A stretch of 64,000 nt of DNA from Aphidius gifuensis (lineage: Eukaryota; Arthropoda; Insecta; Hymenoptera; Braconidae): the NCBI RefSeq assembly GCF_014905175.1, contig NC_057792.1:20776963-20840962 (forward strand), written 5' to 3'. The first letter of the stretch is position 1; each line of letters starts with the position of its first letter. Positions 50,088-64,000 of this stretch are shown here, piece after piece. A program made the translations under genes and the position numbers. The notes under the pieces were generated by a model. The model was not told the DNA's origin. It ran no database searches and saw nothing but the letters and a program-made list of their open reading frames with translations.

Positions 50088-53000
50088 GTCAAGACACTGG
50101 AAATTCTAGAATTCCTTGAGGTAAACCATGTTGCAAATTCTCACTTGAATGACAAAGCTTCCTTGAATTGTAGAATTCAAATGTTATTTCAGTAAATCGA
50201 TATACCAACATATCGACCGATAGTATTAGCTAAATTTAACCATAAAAAATTCCAAATAAATATAATTTTTTCATTATAAATTATTGATTTTATTTGTAAT
50301 ATAAATTTTTTAAATATTCAAGACTACAGTAAAAATTTTAAAAGATGAAAATAATTAAAAAATAGCTCGAAAAATTTTATCCACATTTTAAAAAAGATAT
50401 CAAAGTAAAATAATAAATTGAAAAAAAATAAAATAATTTATCAACATCCTGCTGTGCTGACGACATGTTTTTCCGTTTTATTTTTTACATCTTTCATTTT
50501 TTTTTTATTGTAGGAATACTGAATAATCCAATATATATTCATAATGGAAACCGGAAAATGTGAAAACGATAGTCCAAACATGACCCAACTAAAATGTTTC
50601 ATTTTTTTTTAATAATAATTCTTTAAATCTCTCTTGGGTGTACTCTTAAAAGCCATTTAATATCCTCGCGGGTTCTTCTTCTCCACTGTCTGAATGATTC
50701 AGTATTAATGCAACACAATGGCAAAGAAATTGGCTTTTCGAATAGGATCACCCGTTGAGCGTTCGCGCGGCCAAACTGTAGGAGGTCATTCTTTTTTATT
50801 TCACACACATTGAACATTCCAGTATACACATGTATCTATATTTATAAATGTTATTTTTATCATTTGGATAATATACTTTTGAAAATTGCATGCATGCAGC
50901 AATGCGACATCTATTTGAGCCATTTAGTCAACGGAATGGTTTAGCCGACGACGACAAAGAAAAAAAAAAAAAAATGACAATTCATTGAGAATGTCAGCCG
51001 AATAAATTTTCATTCAAGGTTGCAAGGTGTCGAGAGACAATTTACCCTTTTGTTTTGCATTTTTATATTTTTTTTCTGGATGATCAAAGAGATATAGAGG
51101 CGTTGCTTGCGAATGAGAAGCAAAGAGAAGCTGGTCCCAAATAAATGCATGGAATTTTCGGGATTCATGGTCTCACGCGTTGTCTAAACTAGTCTCTTTT
51201 GGTATCAAAAAAGGGAGTGTCAACAGCAATAGTAGCTGACGATCAACACGCTAAATAAATCGAAAGGTGCAAGCAAAAGAGTTTCTCAGTGTCAAGTTTT
51301 TTAAAAAAAAATGATAGAATGACGAAAAAATACTGCATATATACGACCTCATCTTTAGAATTTTATCATTCCATTCCATTTAGTTAAACTTTTGTCGAAT
51401 ATATATAAATGCTTGCCAAGCAAAAAGTTTATTTTTTTTTTATTCATTTTTTGTTGACAATAATAAAATTTTTGCCAAACGCTATTTGGGGATATATATC
51501 TCTAGAGACATAAAATTTAACCATAGAAGAGGAGAAAATTTTTCTTCATCGACAGACAACTGACAAAAGTTATAGACGGATGTTGGACTTTCTCACCATT
51601 TGCCAGACTCGACTTGGACTCTTGAGTGGAACTACAATCGTTCCCTAGAGAACCCTTTTCGTGATATAATGAGACACCCGAGGCTGAATCGATAAAAAAT
51701 TACTTGAATTCAAGAAGCCGCATACAATCTTGGATTGAAGATGATTGTTACTGAAAAAAAAAAAACAAAAAACAAAATGAAATAAATAAATATACATCCA
51801 TAAAAATAAAGTAATAAAGCGAAAAATAATAAATTTCAAATATAAATTAATAAAATACATAAAGTTAAATGAATTCATCATGAGTTTGCGTCTTTATCAT
51901 GATATTTAAATCACTTTTACATATATATATATAACGATCCCATTATATTTCGGGGGTAATATCGATGAATAATAATGATTAATAATTCACAACGATAAAA
52001 ATTAACTAACGCATATCGAAAAGTCGCCAAAGTAAATTATATCTTTACTGACTATCTTATACTTGAGAAGAAAACCGGTCGTGTCTCATAAATTAAATTC
52101 ACCAAACTGACCATGCAATATTATTTTTTTTTTTTTATATTATTATTACCATCCAATTTTTTTCATGTTTATTTCTTTTTTATTTTCATGCGAATATATA
52201 TATATATAGACACACTCTATAGAAACGAGCATCGACTGTCCTTTGTGTCTCATAAACTCATTCAACAACCGATAAAGATTAAACGACTATTACACCGCAT
52301 TTATACGCAGCATTAAAAAAGTAAAATAAAAAAAAAAAACTTTAAACTATAAAAAGGTCCCATCTCTTTTGTGAATAAAAAATTATTTGAATCATAAATA
52401 AAAATATTTTGCATACTATATAAACGATAATAAATATGTATATAGAAATTGGTAACATATAAGACAATCATAAAGAATGCCATAAAAAAAAAAAAAGTGA
52501 CAAAAGCAAATTGATATTAATGGGTAATATTTAATAAGGTATTTTATGTAAACAAAACGAGACATAAAATCGTTGATCATTGTTCGTGACGTTAAAAACG
52601 CCCACAAGAGGGTATTTAGAAAGAGAAAATATCTGTGCAGGCGTGTCATGAGGCATTTAGAAAAAGGCATTATATATGGATGTATAAGAAGGTGGAATAA
52701 TCGTCAGGCTATAATGACCTTAAGATATCGAATAAACGTCTCAAGAGTCAATTGTTATCCTATCATGGTGGTTGAGGGAGTTCAGAAATTGAACGACTCA
52801 ACTATGGATGATTTCATTGGAGTTTAATTGTCGACCTCATTTTCAATCTTTTATTGAAATGTCAACGTCTCAGCTGTACTGTGTATGTGTATATGGATCT
52901 ACAGCCTTAGTGCGTAAATAAGTGAGAACATTTATTATAATTGTTTTTTTTTTTCCTTTCATACATCAATTTTTTCAAAGGTGTATTATATTTATAGATA

Positions 53001-56000
53001 TAGCGTGAATATGATGAAATACCAAGCAGGATTATACGTTGTTTTCTCACTCAATCTTCTATTGTATTACCACGACACCTTTATCTTGACTACCTACATA
53101 TATTTATATTTTTCATCTACCTACCTACCATATATATGTCAACTATTTTTATTGTCTATATGTCTATATGACTCTTGACTTTATAAATCATGGACCAAGA
53201 TGAGTTGTCCATTCGTTTCTTCGTTGTTTGTTGTATATTATTCGTCATCATTCTGTTGTTTTCTTTAGTTCTATTCATTTTTTTTTTTTTTCCTCTGGGC
53301 ACATATTCAAATGATAAAAAAAAAAAAATTGTGAAACAGTGTGCTTTCATGTCAATGCCGGCGTGAGATGAATGATTACAGTGGTCTACACAGTTCCATT
53401 GCACTGATAAAAATGCCAGAAGGAAGATTTTATCCCTTTTGTAAATTTCTGACACGAGTATTACAGTCCAAGCACTACACTTATACATGCAAACATATGC
53501 ATCAAAAAAAAAGAAAAATATATATATATACGCATATATGCCTGAGGGACACATGATGATGATCGTTCAAGATTACACAAGCCTTAGGCATATATATATT
53601 TATATATGTTGCAGAAGCATATGAAACCCCGAAAGAAATTTTCAAGAAATGTGCATTGAAAAATATAAGGATCCTTGCATATCCATTTGTATATGTATAG
53701 GCGTGTGTCTGTGATGTTTTGTATATACACATGCGATGAGTGAATATAGTAGTTTTTTTTTTTTTATTATTTTCTTTTGGTTTTGTTTGTTCGATGGATC
53801 GAAAACGTGTGTTTTTGTTTCCTAGGGCACGAGAACTCAAAATTATAGGGTGAAGAGTGATTGAGGGAGGTATTCTGTCTCTCGCCTTGGGTCCGAAAAG
53901 CCAAACTTCATGCAGCTGTTGTGTGTGTCTTCGGTTTAGTTTAGAAACATACTTAAATTAGTTTCTCTAAGATTTTTCGGTATATTTAAACTCAATATAT
54001 TATATCCATATGTTTTTTTTTGAAACCATATAACACTTAAAGAAAATATAACAAGAATAATATAGATTGAAAATTCTTTTAATGTTTTTAATATTTTACA
54101 TGCAAAAATATAAAATTTTTTAATAGATACTTTTGTTTTACGAATGATATTTTGATTTATAACACCGATTATATATTATACTGGCTTTTAAAAAATTATA
54201 AAAGTAAAAAACACATATATTTGACTGAAATGGACACAATCTAATTTACCCTAATTATTATTTTTAGAGAAAAACCATAAAAATATTTGACTGACTGTAA
54301 ATCAGTGCATGCCTTTTTTTCGGTAAAAAAAAATATATATATATATCTTGTAGTTTGTGTCAGAATGAATTTCATAGATATCTATTGAGGTAAGATCGTT
54401 TGAGAAACGTGATAAATCATCAACATTCTAAAGTGGTCAATTATAGTCTATAAATATTGAGTTGGGTCATCTGATGCGTAGATATTATAAATGTGAATAT
54501 GCTATATTATATATGAGTACGTGTATATTTATGTAAAAAATTAAATGAGTGAGTGAGACAAGTATAGAGAGAAGTGAAATAGAGTAAAGCCAGAAGGGTC
54601 TTGAAACTGTTGTGGTTCATATAAAGGTGACTGGATATGAAGCATCCCTAGCGGGCAAATGCCGGTGTTGTAAAACATTAGCTAGTACACATGTATGTAT
54701 TGCAAGTGCACGAAAGTACCTAGAATCGCTGTGAGGGATGGTACGTGTGTTCCCTCAAGCACTGTTTAATGCGTTGCATTTAGCATCAGACACGCCAACT
54801 GCAAGCGCACTCTTACCACATATGCATTACGCACATGCAAAAGTTTATACGTATATTATGTATTTAAATTGAGTTGAAAAATATAAAAGAAAATTTATCA
54901 AAAAATTTAGAGAGTTGTGAAGATGAATTGTTTAAGAAGTTCAAGTCCGAGAGTTTAAGTTTCAACCTTGACGATATATTGCCTGCGTGAATCGTTTCGA
55001 AGTTTGTGAACTTTGTCTACTTGTTTCAAGAAACTCAGGACAATGCTATGAGACCATTAATTCGAGACTAACTTAACCTGATCGTAAGAGTTGGCTTCTT
55101 GCAAGTGCCCTGGGCAATTTCCTTTAGAACGGTAGAAAATGAATTGACAAAAATAGAAAAAAATAAAAATTTAACGCTGGAATAACTGCGAATAAAAATA
55201 AAAAAAAAAGTTTTAAAACTAGAAAAGAAAAATCATAAGAGAAAAATAGTAAGAGAAGTTATAAAAATGATTTGAACCGGAAGAGGTAAAGTACAAGGAA
55301 AAATATATAGTATATAGTCTGTATATCTACAATCAGAATAAAAAAATCAGGGGTAAAAAAAAATTCAAGAATGAAAGATAGAAAAAAAAATTGGTATGGG
55401 TAATATGTGTTTTCATTCGACCACCCTCGTAGAACGGAAAAAAAAAATACTCAGAGGTACAACTGTGTGTTTGAGAATAAAAAAAAAAATAAAAAAAAGA
55501 GAAAGCTGTGGACGACTCTTTTAGGGACGTGTCTCACTTGACCGTATAACATACGTATATACATCTATATTTGACCGACTATAAAGTCGTTTTCCTCAAT
55601 CGGCAATGTGTTAAATATACCGAGAAATTCCCGACAGCAGACTATTCGCCAGGAAATCTCATGCAGGGTTAGGGATCTTCAATTTATAGTTTATTTCTAT
55701 ATACATCAAAAGTCATCAGCACTTTTAGTTTTTCTGTTCTTCTTTTTTTTATTCTTGAAATAAAAAATAAAACATAAAAAAGAAAGCTATCTAAAAAAAA
55801 CAATTATTTTTCAAGCAGGTATATACTAGCCACATGTGAAGCCACATGCTGTTCTGCTTCTAACCTCTAATTATAAATAAAAAAAAAAAAAAACCGTAGA
55901 TAAATTATTCCAGACCAATGAGTAGGTATAAAATAAAAACCCTTCTTTTCTAAACATCTAAAGTCCATCAATTCAATTTTACTGTGTGTGCAATTGAGTT

Positions 56001-57813
56001 GAAACAAATAAAGAATGATGTACGTTTTTTTTTTTTTTTATTCCAGTAAAATTCAAAATATTTTGAAAATAACTGTCACATTAAAAATATTATAATACTT
56101 CTGTTTGAAAATAGAGAAATTGAGAGTGGGTTATATTTGGATGAGAATATATTTACCGTTAAAACTTTTAAGTTTTGAATCAAGATGGTAAATGTGTTTG
56201 TATAGACTGCACAAATGCGAGTAGTCAGAATTATATCTCAAAACAAATACATATTGTACTGGGGTGTATTTGAAATGTATATATATCTCTATGAAATCCT
56301 TATGTAGCCTTAAGGCTCATCAGATTTCATGAAACAACTATGTATATAATACATACTGGTCTAAGAATTATGTGTATATTCCATCATATGTTTCATAATG
56401 TATTTGTAATGTTGATAGACAAAGACAACTACAATATAGTTTATTCTGAAACATCCTTGACTGGTTTAATTGCTCCTGTTTTGAATCTTGATTATTTTGT
56501 GTTGGTCGAAAATCATGATTATAATCTTTGATCTTTCAATTTCGCAGAGAGTATATGTATACGATATACATTATACTTATTTACATTTTTATATTCAAGT
56601 TTTTTTTATTATTTTTTTTATTTCTCACTTTTTGATGACGATATTGTGTGGTTTTTATGAAAAACAAGAAGGTTATACATACTATCAGCATATATTATAA
56701 AAAATAAAAAAAAAAGATTATTTTAAAAGATTGTGGTTAAAAATTAGGCGAAAAGATATTCACGTCGCGCGTGACTGAGAAATACGAATATCGGGTTAAT
56801 TCTTACCACGTTGTTGGCATAAAGACCAGATCGTTTCTTGATTAAAAAATAAATAATAATAATAATAAGCGTATAATATACACAAGCAGCCGATTTCATC
56901 GGTAAAGCCAACTCGCCACCCAGAATCGCCTCCGGATCAGGGCCTTGAATGGTGACACTCTCACACTTATGAGCACATGTATTAAAAAAAAAAAAAAAGG
57001 AAAAAGACAGGCCTATCATTTACGATAGAGGCCTGCTTTGGACATTAAAAAATAAATAAAAATAAATAAAATGAAAATGAAAAACACCCGGCAAGAAATA
57101 CATTGACTCGTTGCATTTAAAAAATATATTGTGACTATAAAGATCTTATCTGTATTATATATAATTTTGTTTTTGTATAGAGGTATGCATTTAAAGTGTT
57201 GGGCTAATCGTGAAATTTTAGATAATTCATTTAAGCTATTATTTTAGAATGTCTTGATCATACATAGTTACACCTAAAATATTTTTATCGATAACTAATT
57301 AAGCGCATTGAGTCGTAAAAAAAAAAAAAAAAAGAATGAATAATTAATTATTCAAATTATTATTATTGAGAATTATATTCAGGATAATTGATTCAAATTG
57401 AAATATATTGAAGCTATACATGTGATTCGCATATATACTCAATGGTAATGTTGATAACGCATGAACACATTGGATGAGGGCGAGTGCATACTCATCAAGT
57501 TTTGTGTATATGCAATGTGTATATGCACTCTGTGTTTATGTTGGTATATCTGTGATGTCCCTCTATCTCGTACCCTATTTATACGCCCGACGGATGAAAT
57601 GGTGGCAATGTTTGCACGCGCCAGACAGCAAGACAATGAGACACAACCCATCCCCCTGATAACAATCCCTTCCTTTATATGATCCAACCATGATTCGTGC
57701 ACACTCTTCACCATTGTTATCATCAGCATCATAGGTATACATTCACATATATGAACCCCAAACACCATTGCTAGTTACACTCGAGACACCCAACAAACCC
57801 TCCTATCCAGCAA
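50088..57813. other. A+T-rich non-coding stretch
   Basis: No gene is recognised. Mixed islands lie at 50640-50800, 51080-51260, 52570-52840, 54590-54850, 54910-55140, 55500-55680, 56750-56960 and 57440-57800. The longest frames over them are 52573-52827 (+, 84 codons, opening with TTG), 53156-53554 (-, 132), 53502-53840 (-, 112) and 57439-57768 (-, 109). None shows a known motif. Several carry microsatellite or homopolymer-coded runs, such as the AAT repeat near 56849-56867. Confidence 0.45.
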
Positions 57814-57913
57814 NNNNNNNNNNNNNNNNNNNNNNNNNNNNNNNNNNNNNNNNNNNNNNNNNNNNNNNNNNNNNNNNNNNNNNNNNNNNNNNNNNNNNNN
57901 NNNNNNNNNNNNN
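57814..57913. other. assembly gap (100 N)
   Basis: Exactly one hundred N bases, the conventional size for a scaffold gap of unknown length. Sequence on the two sides should not be assumed to be adjacent. The open frame that crosses it is an artefact. Confidence 0.99.
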
Positions 57914-60900
57914 TTGCTCGAGTCGATGTTATATTGCTTCAATCGAGTTGATACATTTGCACCACCAAGGGTTATATATATAAATTTTATGTGCAGTATA
58001 AATACAAGATTGAAAGATTCTGAAAATTTTAGATAGTGAGCTATTTTAATTTAGAACATCTCCAGACATTTATATAAATAGATAAATAAATTAAAAATAT
58101 ATATCATACATGTATAAAGGTTCAATGATCTAGGAATAATTTTACAAATGAATATCTTCAATTATTTTCATAATTATATTCAAATTTTCTATTTAATTAT
58201 GGTAATGAGCATTTTCGAAATCTTCATTTACTATAGTTGGATATGAATTATTATTTATTAACATAGTTTATTAGCTTTTACTCGTATTGTCCATTAATAG
58301 ACACATGTATTATGTACCTTACCACAAAAGCTATCAAAATTTTCAATCGGCAATGATATTAATATATACAATAAATCTTTATGATTAATTAAATGCGGAG
58401 ATTATATTTACGAAAAATAATTTCAGCTATATATACGTGTTAATCAATTATTAAACAGACTGTCTGGTACAATAAAAATCCAGGCTAACACATGTAAATG
58501 TATACAGACTGCAGACGAATAAATCTCAACCAATTTAAAATGTTATATTTTTATATATAAATATTTTATTATGATGAAGATTTGGTATGATTTAAATATT
58601 ACAAACAAAAACAAATGCGTTGTGTAAATACAATAGGTATATATGAAATTATATAAAAGTTGATGGTTATTTTGATGGGGTGAAAATAAAAATAAATATA
58701 TTTTTATTTTTTAAAAGTGCAGGTGTTAGACAGCTGTATAATATTGACTAAAAAATATTTGCTCATCGCTATTGGCTTGCTATTGGCTTGCTTATTAACC
58801 ACAAAGTTGAATGTAAAAAAAAAAAAAAAAGAGTTAAAAAATTAAAATACTGACTGGAGGTGGAGTTTTAACCTGCCGATAATATTCAAGTCAAGTATTA
58901 TTTTCTTGTTCAAGAGTTACCTCGAAGAGCCCACCAAATTGCTCTCTGGTAGCTGCGATGCGCGCACACAGTGTTGTTGATGGATATAAAAAAGAGAGAA
59001 ACAAAAAAAAAAAAAAAATGAAAGATTATGGAGAATTGGAGAAAACGATCGACCAAGATAAAGAGTGAGTTTACTCTTTGGATTGGTGAATTTTAAAATC
59101 GATATAATTGTTTATTCATCGCACCATAGTGCAATTCTCTCGTGGCCTTTTATTATCAGTTCAGAAGCATTAGCCGCAACAATTCACATGGGATTAATCT
59201 CCTTATTGACCAGCATGTGCATACCCATCATCTAAAATCACGTCTATCATGCTTGAATCTTCAAACCACAAGAACCAACTAAATAACCATCATCAATTCT
59301 GTCCACCAACACGCACACCTTTAGAATTATATAAATCAACTCTATTGTCAATTTTAAAAATCCTTTTGTCTACAATACATGTAGCACTATTTAAACATGA
59401 AATTTATTCCAATTTTTTCTCTGATTTTCTCTGCAATGTATGTAGTACAGAGTTGGTTATAAATAATAATAATAATATCGCCGATCCATGAAACACTACG
59501 TGGGGCCTGGTCACGACTTTTGGGCTCCACTTGAACTTGACTCGCGTGGACCCCCCTAGAAGAACTGTGGGACCATCTCCACTCGTTGATAATTTTTTTT
59601 TATTCTTACTTATATTTTTTTTAAATCATCCATAGATACAACAACAAGGACAACAACAACAACATCACCCACCTACATGAAAAACCAGAAGAACATGATT
59701 CTCTATATTTATATGTATGTTTTATTTGAAGCCAATCTCCCAACACTTATTATAGCCATTACAGAATTCAACATGGTCACATATTGTATGTATACACAAA
59801 TGCCTGCTTGGTATGACAATTTTCTTTGATATCACAGGGTTAACAGAGACAAAAAAAAACTTCCAAATATATATTATAATGTTGTGTAACATCTGGGTAT
59901 AAGAGTTTTGATGTTCCACTTGGGACTAACAACTAATTGTAAGAAGCTAAAATTACAAGAGTGTTAACATGACCGAAAACCAGGCTAATTAAAATAACTT
60001 GACACAGTTGAGATGGATAAAGAATTATATATAATTTATGAAATTAGAGGTTGGATTTTATTTCAAGTGTGAATTGACATATAGACAGAAAGAGGAAGAG
60101 AAAGATAAAATAGTTGTAGAGCTGATAATTCAAAAACAAGAAGGCGGAGAATCCACTTAATGGTCTTTGGATTGGTAGATGTATAATTTTTTTTGTTTCT
60201 TTTTTGTTAGTTAATACGAATTTGATAATAGCAATCCATGATGTAGCACATATAGCTATATAGATAAACAAGTACTATTACAAACATCAAATTAGATTGT
60301 AATGTCACCAACAAGCAACATGCTATGCAGTACAAAAGCAAACTAACATCTCTACTAATTACTAGTTTAGTAATTAGCCGTCAATTTCAAGCTTCTGAAG
60401 CGTGAAATAAGGATTTGACGAGGGACATGTATTCGTCCAGATATATATATTGATTCAAGATTTCCCTTGTGTCACATTACTTTATTTCAAATATATATAC
60501 ATGCGTTCAATATATATATATATGCAAGTGAATAGCTATCACCAACTTGCAGGCTATGAGTATTCTATGTACACATAATGGATGATATGTCCTTGAGGTG
60601 TGTTGCATATGTACAGAAGATGCTTTCAAAGGTTGTCCAGCCTCTGGCTATTGTTCCATACAAGACTGTATAACAACCTCCATTGCGGATAACTAACTAA
60701 TCGAATATTTGATCATGAAAGTTAGAGTAGCTACATGTCAAGTTCTATCTTTTTATTTATTTTTGATCATCTATTTATTTTTTATAAATATTCCATCATC
60801 ATAATAAATTTATTGAATATATTTTACTTGCATGTTTAGACGATATGAGGTCTATCGTTTCAGGTAATACACACATAGACATTGTGGGTTTATGTATCAG

Positions 60901-63037
60901 ACGATACACGAGATATAAATCCAAGGATTCCATCATGATGACGCGAACTAAGATCATTTGGGTTGGACAACGAATCGGCTTAACCCCATACTTAGCATAG
61001 ACATATCCTTCTCACTCTCTGTGACAACGAATAAAGTCTCGATCGATTTTATTCAGAGATTAACTATATATATATATATAGAAGCAGAAGAGCTCCTCAT
61101 GGGATCCACACAGTTGGTGGTCGTAATATTTTTCAATTTTATTTTTTTTTTATTTCTCGATTATACACACCTATTTTTTTTTTTCTTTTCTCATTGAAAA
61201 TAATAATCATCATCATCATGGTGAACAACAGTAGTTCACTGATTCATAAAAAGTTTATAGTATTATTTTTAAATCCAATATTAAATTCTCCACCCCCCGT
61301 CAACTTGTCAAGCCCTTGCGCGGGTTTATGAATACCACATATATTTGTCGTCATTTCATGGGTGTGTTCAATGTAGATGAGACATATTTTTAGGTTTTTT
61401 TTTTTCCAAGAAATAATCAAGACAATATTTCATTCGGTAGAAATGTATGAACATTAGGCAAAGCTTGAAATTGTTCAAGTGAATTCAACATTGTGGCGTG
61501 CATGATTTTTCATTCAAATTTTTTCAAGTTTACCAATATATAAAATGAAGGAAAATGTTGAGCACAAGATTATTCACGATGCCGTTGGCAGTAGCCACAT
61601 TGGTTAACGTCGTACGTTGAGAATTTAACTTGCAAATTAAAATAAACAAATAAACAAATAAAGCTTGTGGTTGAATAGATGAAGAGGGCATCAACATTTT
61701 GCTTTTCATAGTTTCATTTTACTTACGCATTCTTAAAATTTTCAAAATAAGCATTTATTTATTTATTTTTTGCATAAAAATAGTCAAAAGAATAATGTAT
61801 ATCTTACTGCTAGAGGAGTGTGTACTATATAATATATGTATGGACTGTTTGAAGAAGGGAAGAAGTGGAAAAATTGAGTGCCCGGATACTGAAAAACGAC
61901 GTGATTTATTGAACACCAAATACTTAAATGTTTTATTCACTTTGCTGTTACAACGATCGATGTGACAAACTTTAAAATATTTTATTTTAATATTATATTT
62001 TTTGTTAATATTATATATTTCATTGTTTAACATGCTCAGTTGGTAGTGCTGTAGAAAGCCTCCAGGAAGTTGTTTTTCTTTATAACCTCATGAAACATAA
62101 ATTTAACAATTTTAATATTCATAACTAGATTCAACTCGCAAGCACCAAAGTTTTTTATTTTTGAATGTTTGACCCAGTTTAATATATGTATTTTATCCAA
62201 AATTGTTGAGTAATATGATCTACCTTTTTTCTAAAATTTATTCAAACTCAAAATTTCATTTTCAAACATACCTAATCATAATTGAGTCACTTCAGTGTAT
62301 AAAATAAAATTATATTCAGTTTAATCAAGTTTTTTTGGTTTTTTTATTTTTTTTTTTTAATTTTTATTAAACTTTTTAAAAGCTGAAGTGAACATTAATG
62401 AAAATACTCGTGCATTACGTGTATTTTAAGTTGAAATTTTCTTACTTTTAATGGATATAGGATTGGTGTGGTGGTAAATTTGTACAGTTGGATTAATTTG
62501 AAAATACTTGAACTCTCAAAACGTGAGAGAGAGAGAACAGGAGATAGTGTAATTCTATACATAGGAGAGAGGATTGAAAGGAGAATAAAAGTATGTAAAG
62601 CTTCACATTGAATTTGATGAAAGCTGACCCAGTAGAATCATTTTGAATAATACTACTCTATGGTATTTAAACGTTTTGAAATTCTCAATGTCAGTATTAA
62701 TTTTACCTCTGAGTTTGTGAAAGCTCAGCAGCTCTTTCATGTATATTTTCATCATGTTACATCAATGTTATACATTTAACTCTGTAACTAAAAATTATAC
62801 ACACTACATCATGACATTGATACATCCTTGTGTCCCATCAAAAATATTTTTTACACAAATTATAACTTTATTCGTTTTGAAAACCTATAATCATCATTAT
62901 AATTTGAAAAATAAAATACAAAAAAAATATACCCACAATGTTACAGATGCAAAAAGTATTTAACAGAAAAAAAAAAAATAAAAATGTATATAAAATCTGC
63001 GTGATGTTGGATAATAAGACTTGTATATGTATACATT
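57914..63037. other. A+T-rich non-coding stretch
   Basis: No gene is recognised. Mixed patches lie at 58900-58990, 59110-59290, 59490-59585, 60540-60700, 60930-61130 and 61550-61620. A 13-base direct duplication (GCTATTGGCTTGC) is present at about 58768-58795. Open frames such as 59249-59491 (+), 61699-61965 (+) and 61755-62033 (-) match nothing known and overlap one another on opposite strands. Confidence 0.45.
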
Positions 63038-63198
63038 TTATTTGATATACAGAAGTTGCTTTAGTCTTGTGATATGTGGATGTGTCTCGAGTAGAATTTT
63101 AGTCCTCCGGTATCCTCTTGGCGCGTTAACGATCTCTTTCACCTTGTCGAGAGTGCGCGCGATACCCCCAGGGATTTGAACAAGACCGAGTTGTTGAA
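63038..63198 (-). CDS. candidate terminal exon, unknown product
   Basis: On the minus strand a pyrimidine-rich stretch ending CAATTCAAG (AG at 63200-63199) is followed by an open frame to TAA at 63040-63038. The codons are mixed in composition and contrast with the A/T runs around. The peptide reads QQLGLVQIPGGIARTLDKV, then KEIVNAPRGYRRTKILLETH, then PHITRLKQLLYIK. It looks helical and basic, like a real protein segment, and the other frames over the block have stops. I do not recognise the family. An alternative acceptor (TTGTATTTCAAG) lies a little upstream. Confidence 0.25.
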
Positions 63199-64000
63199 CT
63201 TGAATTGGGGGATAAAAAAGGGAGCTTGAAATACAAGAGAGATAAAAAAATAAAAGGTAAGTTGACGAGGCTGTATGTTCACCAATAGAGGAGGATTGCA
63301 AAGACTGAAGAAGCTGGCTATGAGGTGGTTGATAATAAAAATAAATAAATAAAAAAATATGCAGAAAATAAAAAATAAAAAACTGGTGTACCCAAGAGTG
63401 AAAGGATATTCGCACGACGTCTGGATGCCCCAGGGAAGCCGGACTTTATATCCTCGGCTGACTTTTCATGTGAATGAAAAAAAATTCTCGTCACCAAGCA
63501 ATTTTTAACAATAATTAAAAATAAAAATAAAAAAAATAAATTGGAGAAAATGAAAATATACCTCAGGTGATTAACAAGCTAGCCTCCAAGGCGTTACATT
63601 TTATTTATTTATTTTTATCATTCGCATTCGTCATGCAATAGACCATTTTTTTTTTTTTTTTTTCATTTCTTATTATTATATTTTTAATTATTTTCAATCT
63701 TTTATTTTTTTGTTATACATGAACGATGAGTTGACAGCTCGAGGCTAAAGTCCTCGAGCCAGCTTAAAATATCATTTTTAATTTTTAATATATTTTTTTT
63801 TTCCATGTGATCATGATTATCATGATGATGATTTTTTTGTAATTTTTTTTTCTCCAATTTTATACATCTAAAATTAAATTTTTTTTTATGATTATTATTT
63901 TAATAATAAAAGTTTGTCTAAGAAACTATTTTTTTATTCTCAAATTTACTTGTATTTTGTATTTTTTTTTTTTTTTTACTTAGGACTCAAGTTTTCAAAT
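63199..64000. other. A+T-rich non-coding stretch
   Basis: No gene is seen. A mixed patch at 63410-63470 and a second at 63725-63765 carry no frame of note. The remainder is T and A runs to the end of the window. Confidence 0.5.

Noticed and set aside
53156..53840. Two overlapping minus-strand frames of 132 and 112 codons
   Set aside because: They are rich in homopolymer-coded Phe/Lys/Thr and in TATA/ATAC-coded Tyr-Ile runs, have no motif, and overlap each other in different frames.
56744..57019. Minus-strand frame with VTIQGPDPEAILGGELALPM
   Set aside because: The central 100 bases look exon-like, but the acceptor is weak and I could not match the peptide to anything. It was not strong enough to list as an exon.
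57768..57983. Open frame containing a run of X
   Set aside because: It only appears open because it crosses the 100-N gap.

Overview
This window is eukaryotic, very A+T-rich DNA (about three quarters A/T by eye), packed with poly-A/poly-T runs and short simple repeats, and almost empty of recognisable protein-coding genes. The small introns (66-76 nt) with standard GT-AG ends, one 100-N assembly gap and a classical satellite array fit an insect nuclear scaffold. An A+T-rich parasitoid wasp (Hymenoptera) is my best guess, but no gene here proves it.

The one clear gene lies on the minus strand at 23428-19670. It is a large, intron-containing Fanzor, the eukaryotic relative of the TnpB/Cas12 RNA-guided nucleases. 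Four exons join in phase. An N-terminal exon carries a CCHC zinc knuckle, and a long exon carries the Fanzor core with the TDG signature and the RuvC-I GLDPG motif. A very long Lys/Gln-rich linker follows, then the RuvC-II glutamate, a split four-cysteine zinc ribbon and the RuvC-III NRD motif. All three predicted catalytic acids are present. The only visible break is a one-base reading-frame change inside a poly-A (lysine) tract in the linker. The last roughly 80 coding bases are unusually G+C-rich and hairpin-forming, which is where a TnpB-type guide RNA scaffold would be expected.

Upstream of the Fanzor start (23.5-25.1 kb) is a block of degenerate duplications. It includes three copies of a 55-60-base element, each with a conserved box and a hairpin whose stem is kept by compensatory changes. 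The wobble pairs favour a transcript of the plus strand, opposite to the gene. At 27 kb is a broken fragment of a SNF2-family helicase of the TTF2/lodestar type.

From 41.78 to 45.25 kb lies a 152-bp satellite with 23 landmark copies and signs of a 1.1-kb higher-order repeat. The rest (1-18.5, 27.3-41.7, 45.3-64 kb) is A+T-rich non-coding DNA with scattered 100-400 bp islands of more balanced composition. These could be regulatory elements, first exons or small exons of genes lying outside the window. A few of them (18.54-18.66, 19.13-19.28, 63.04-63.20 kb) look weakly exon-like, but I cannot name them.
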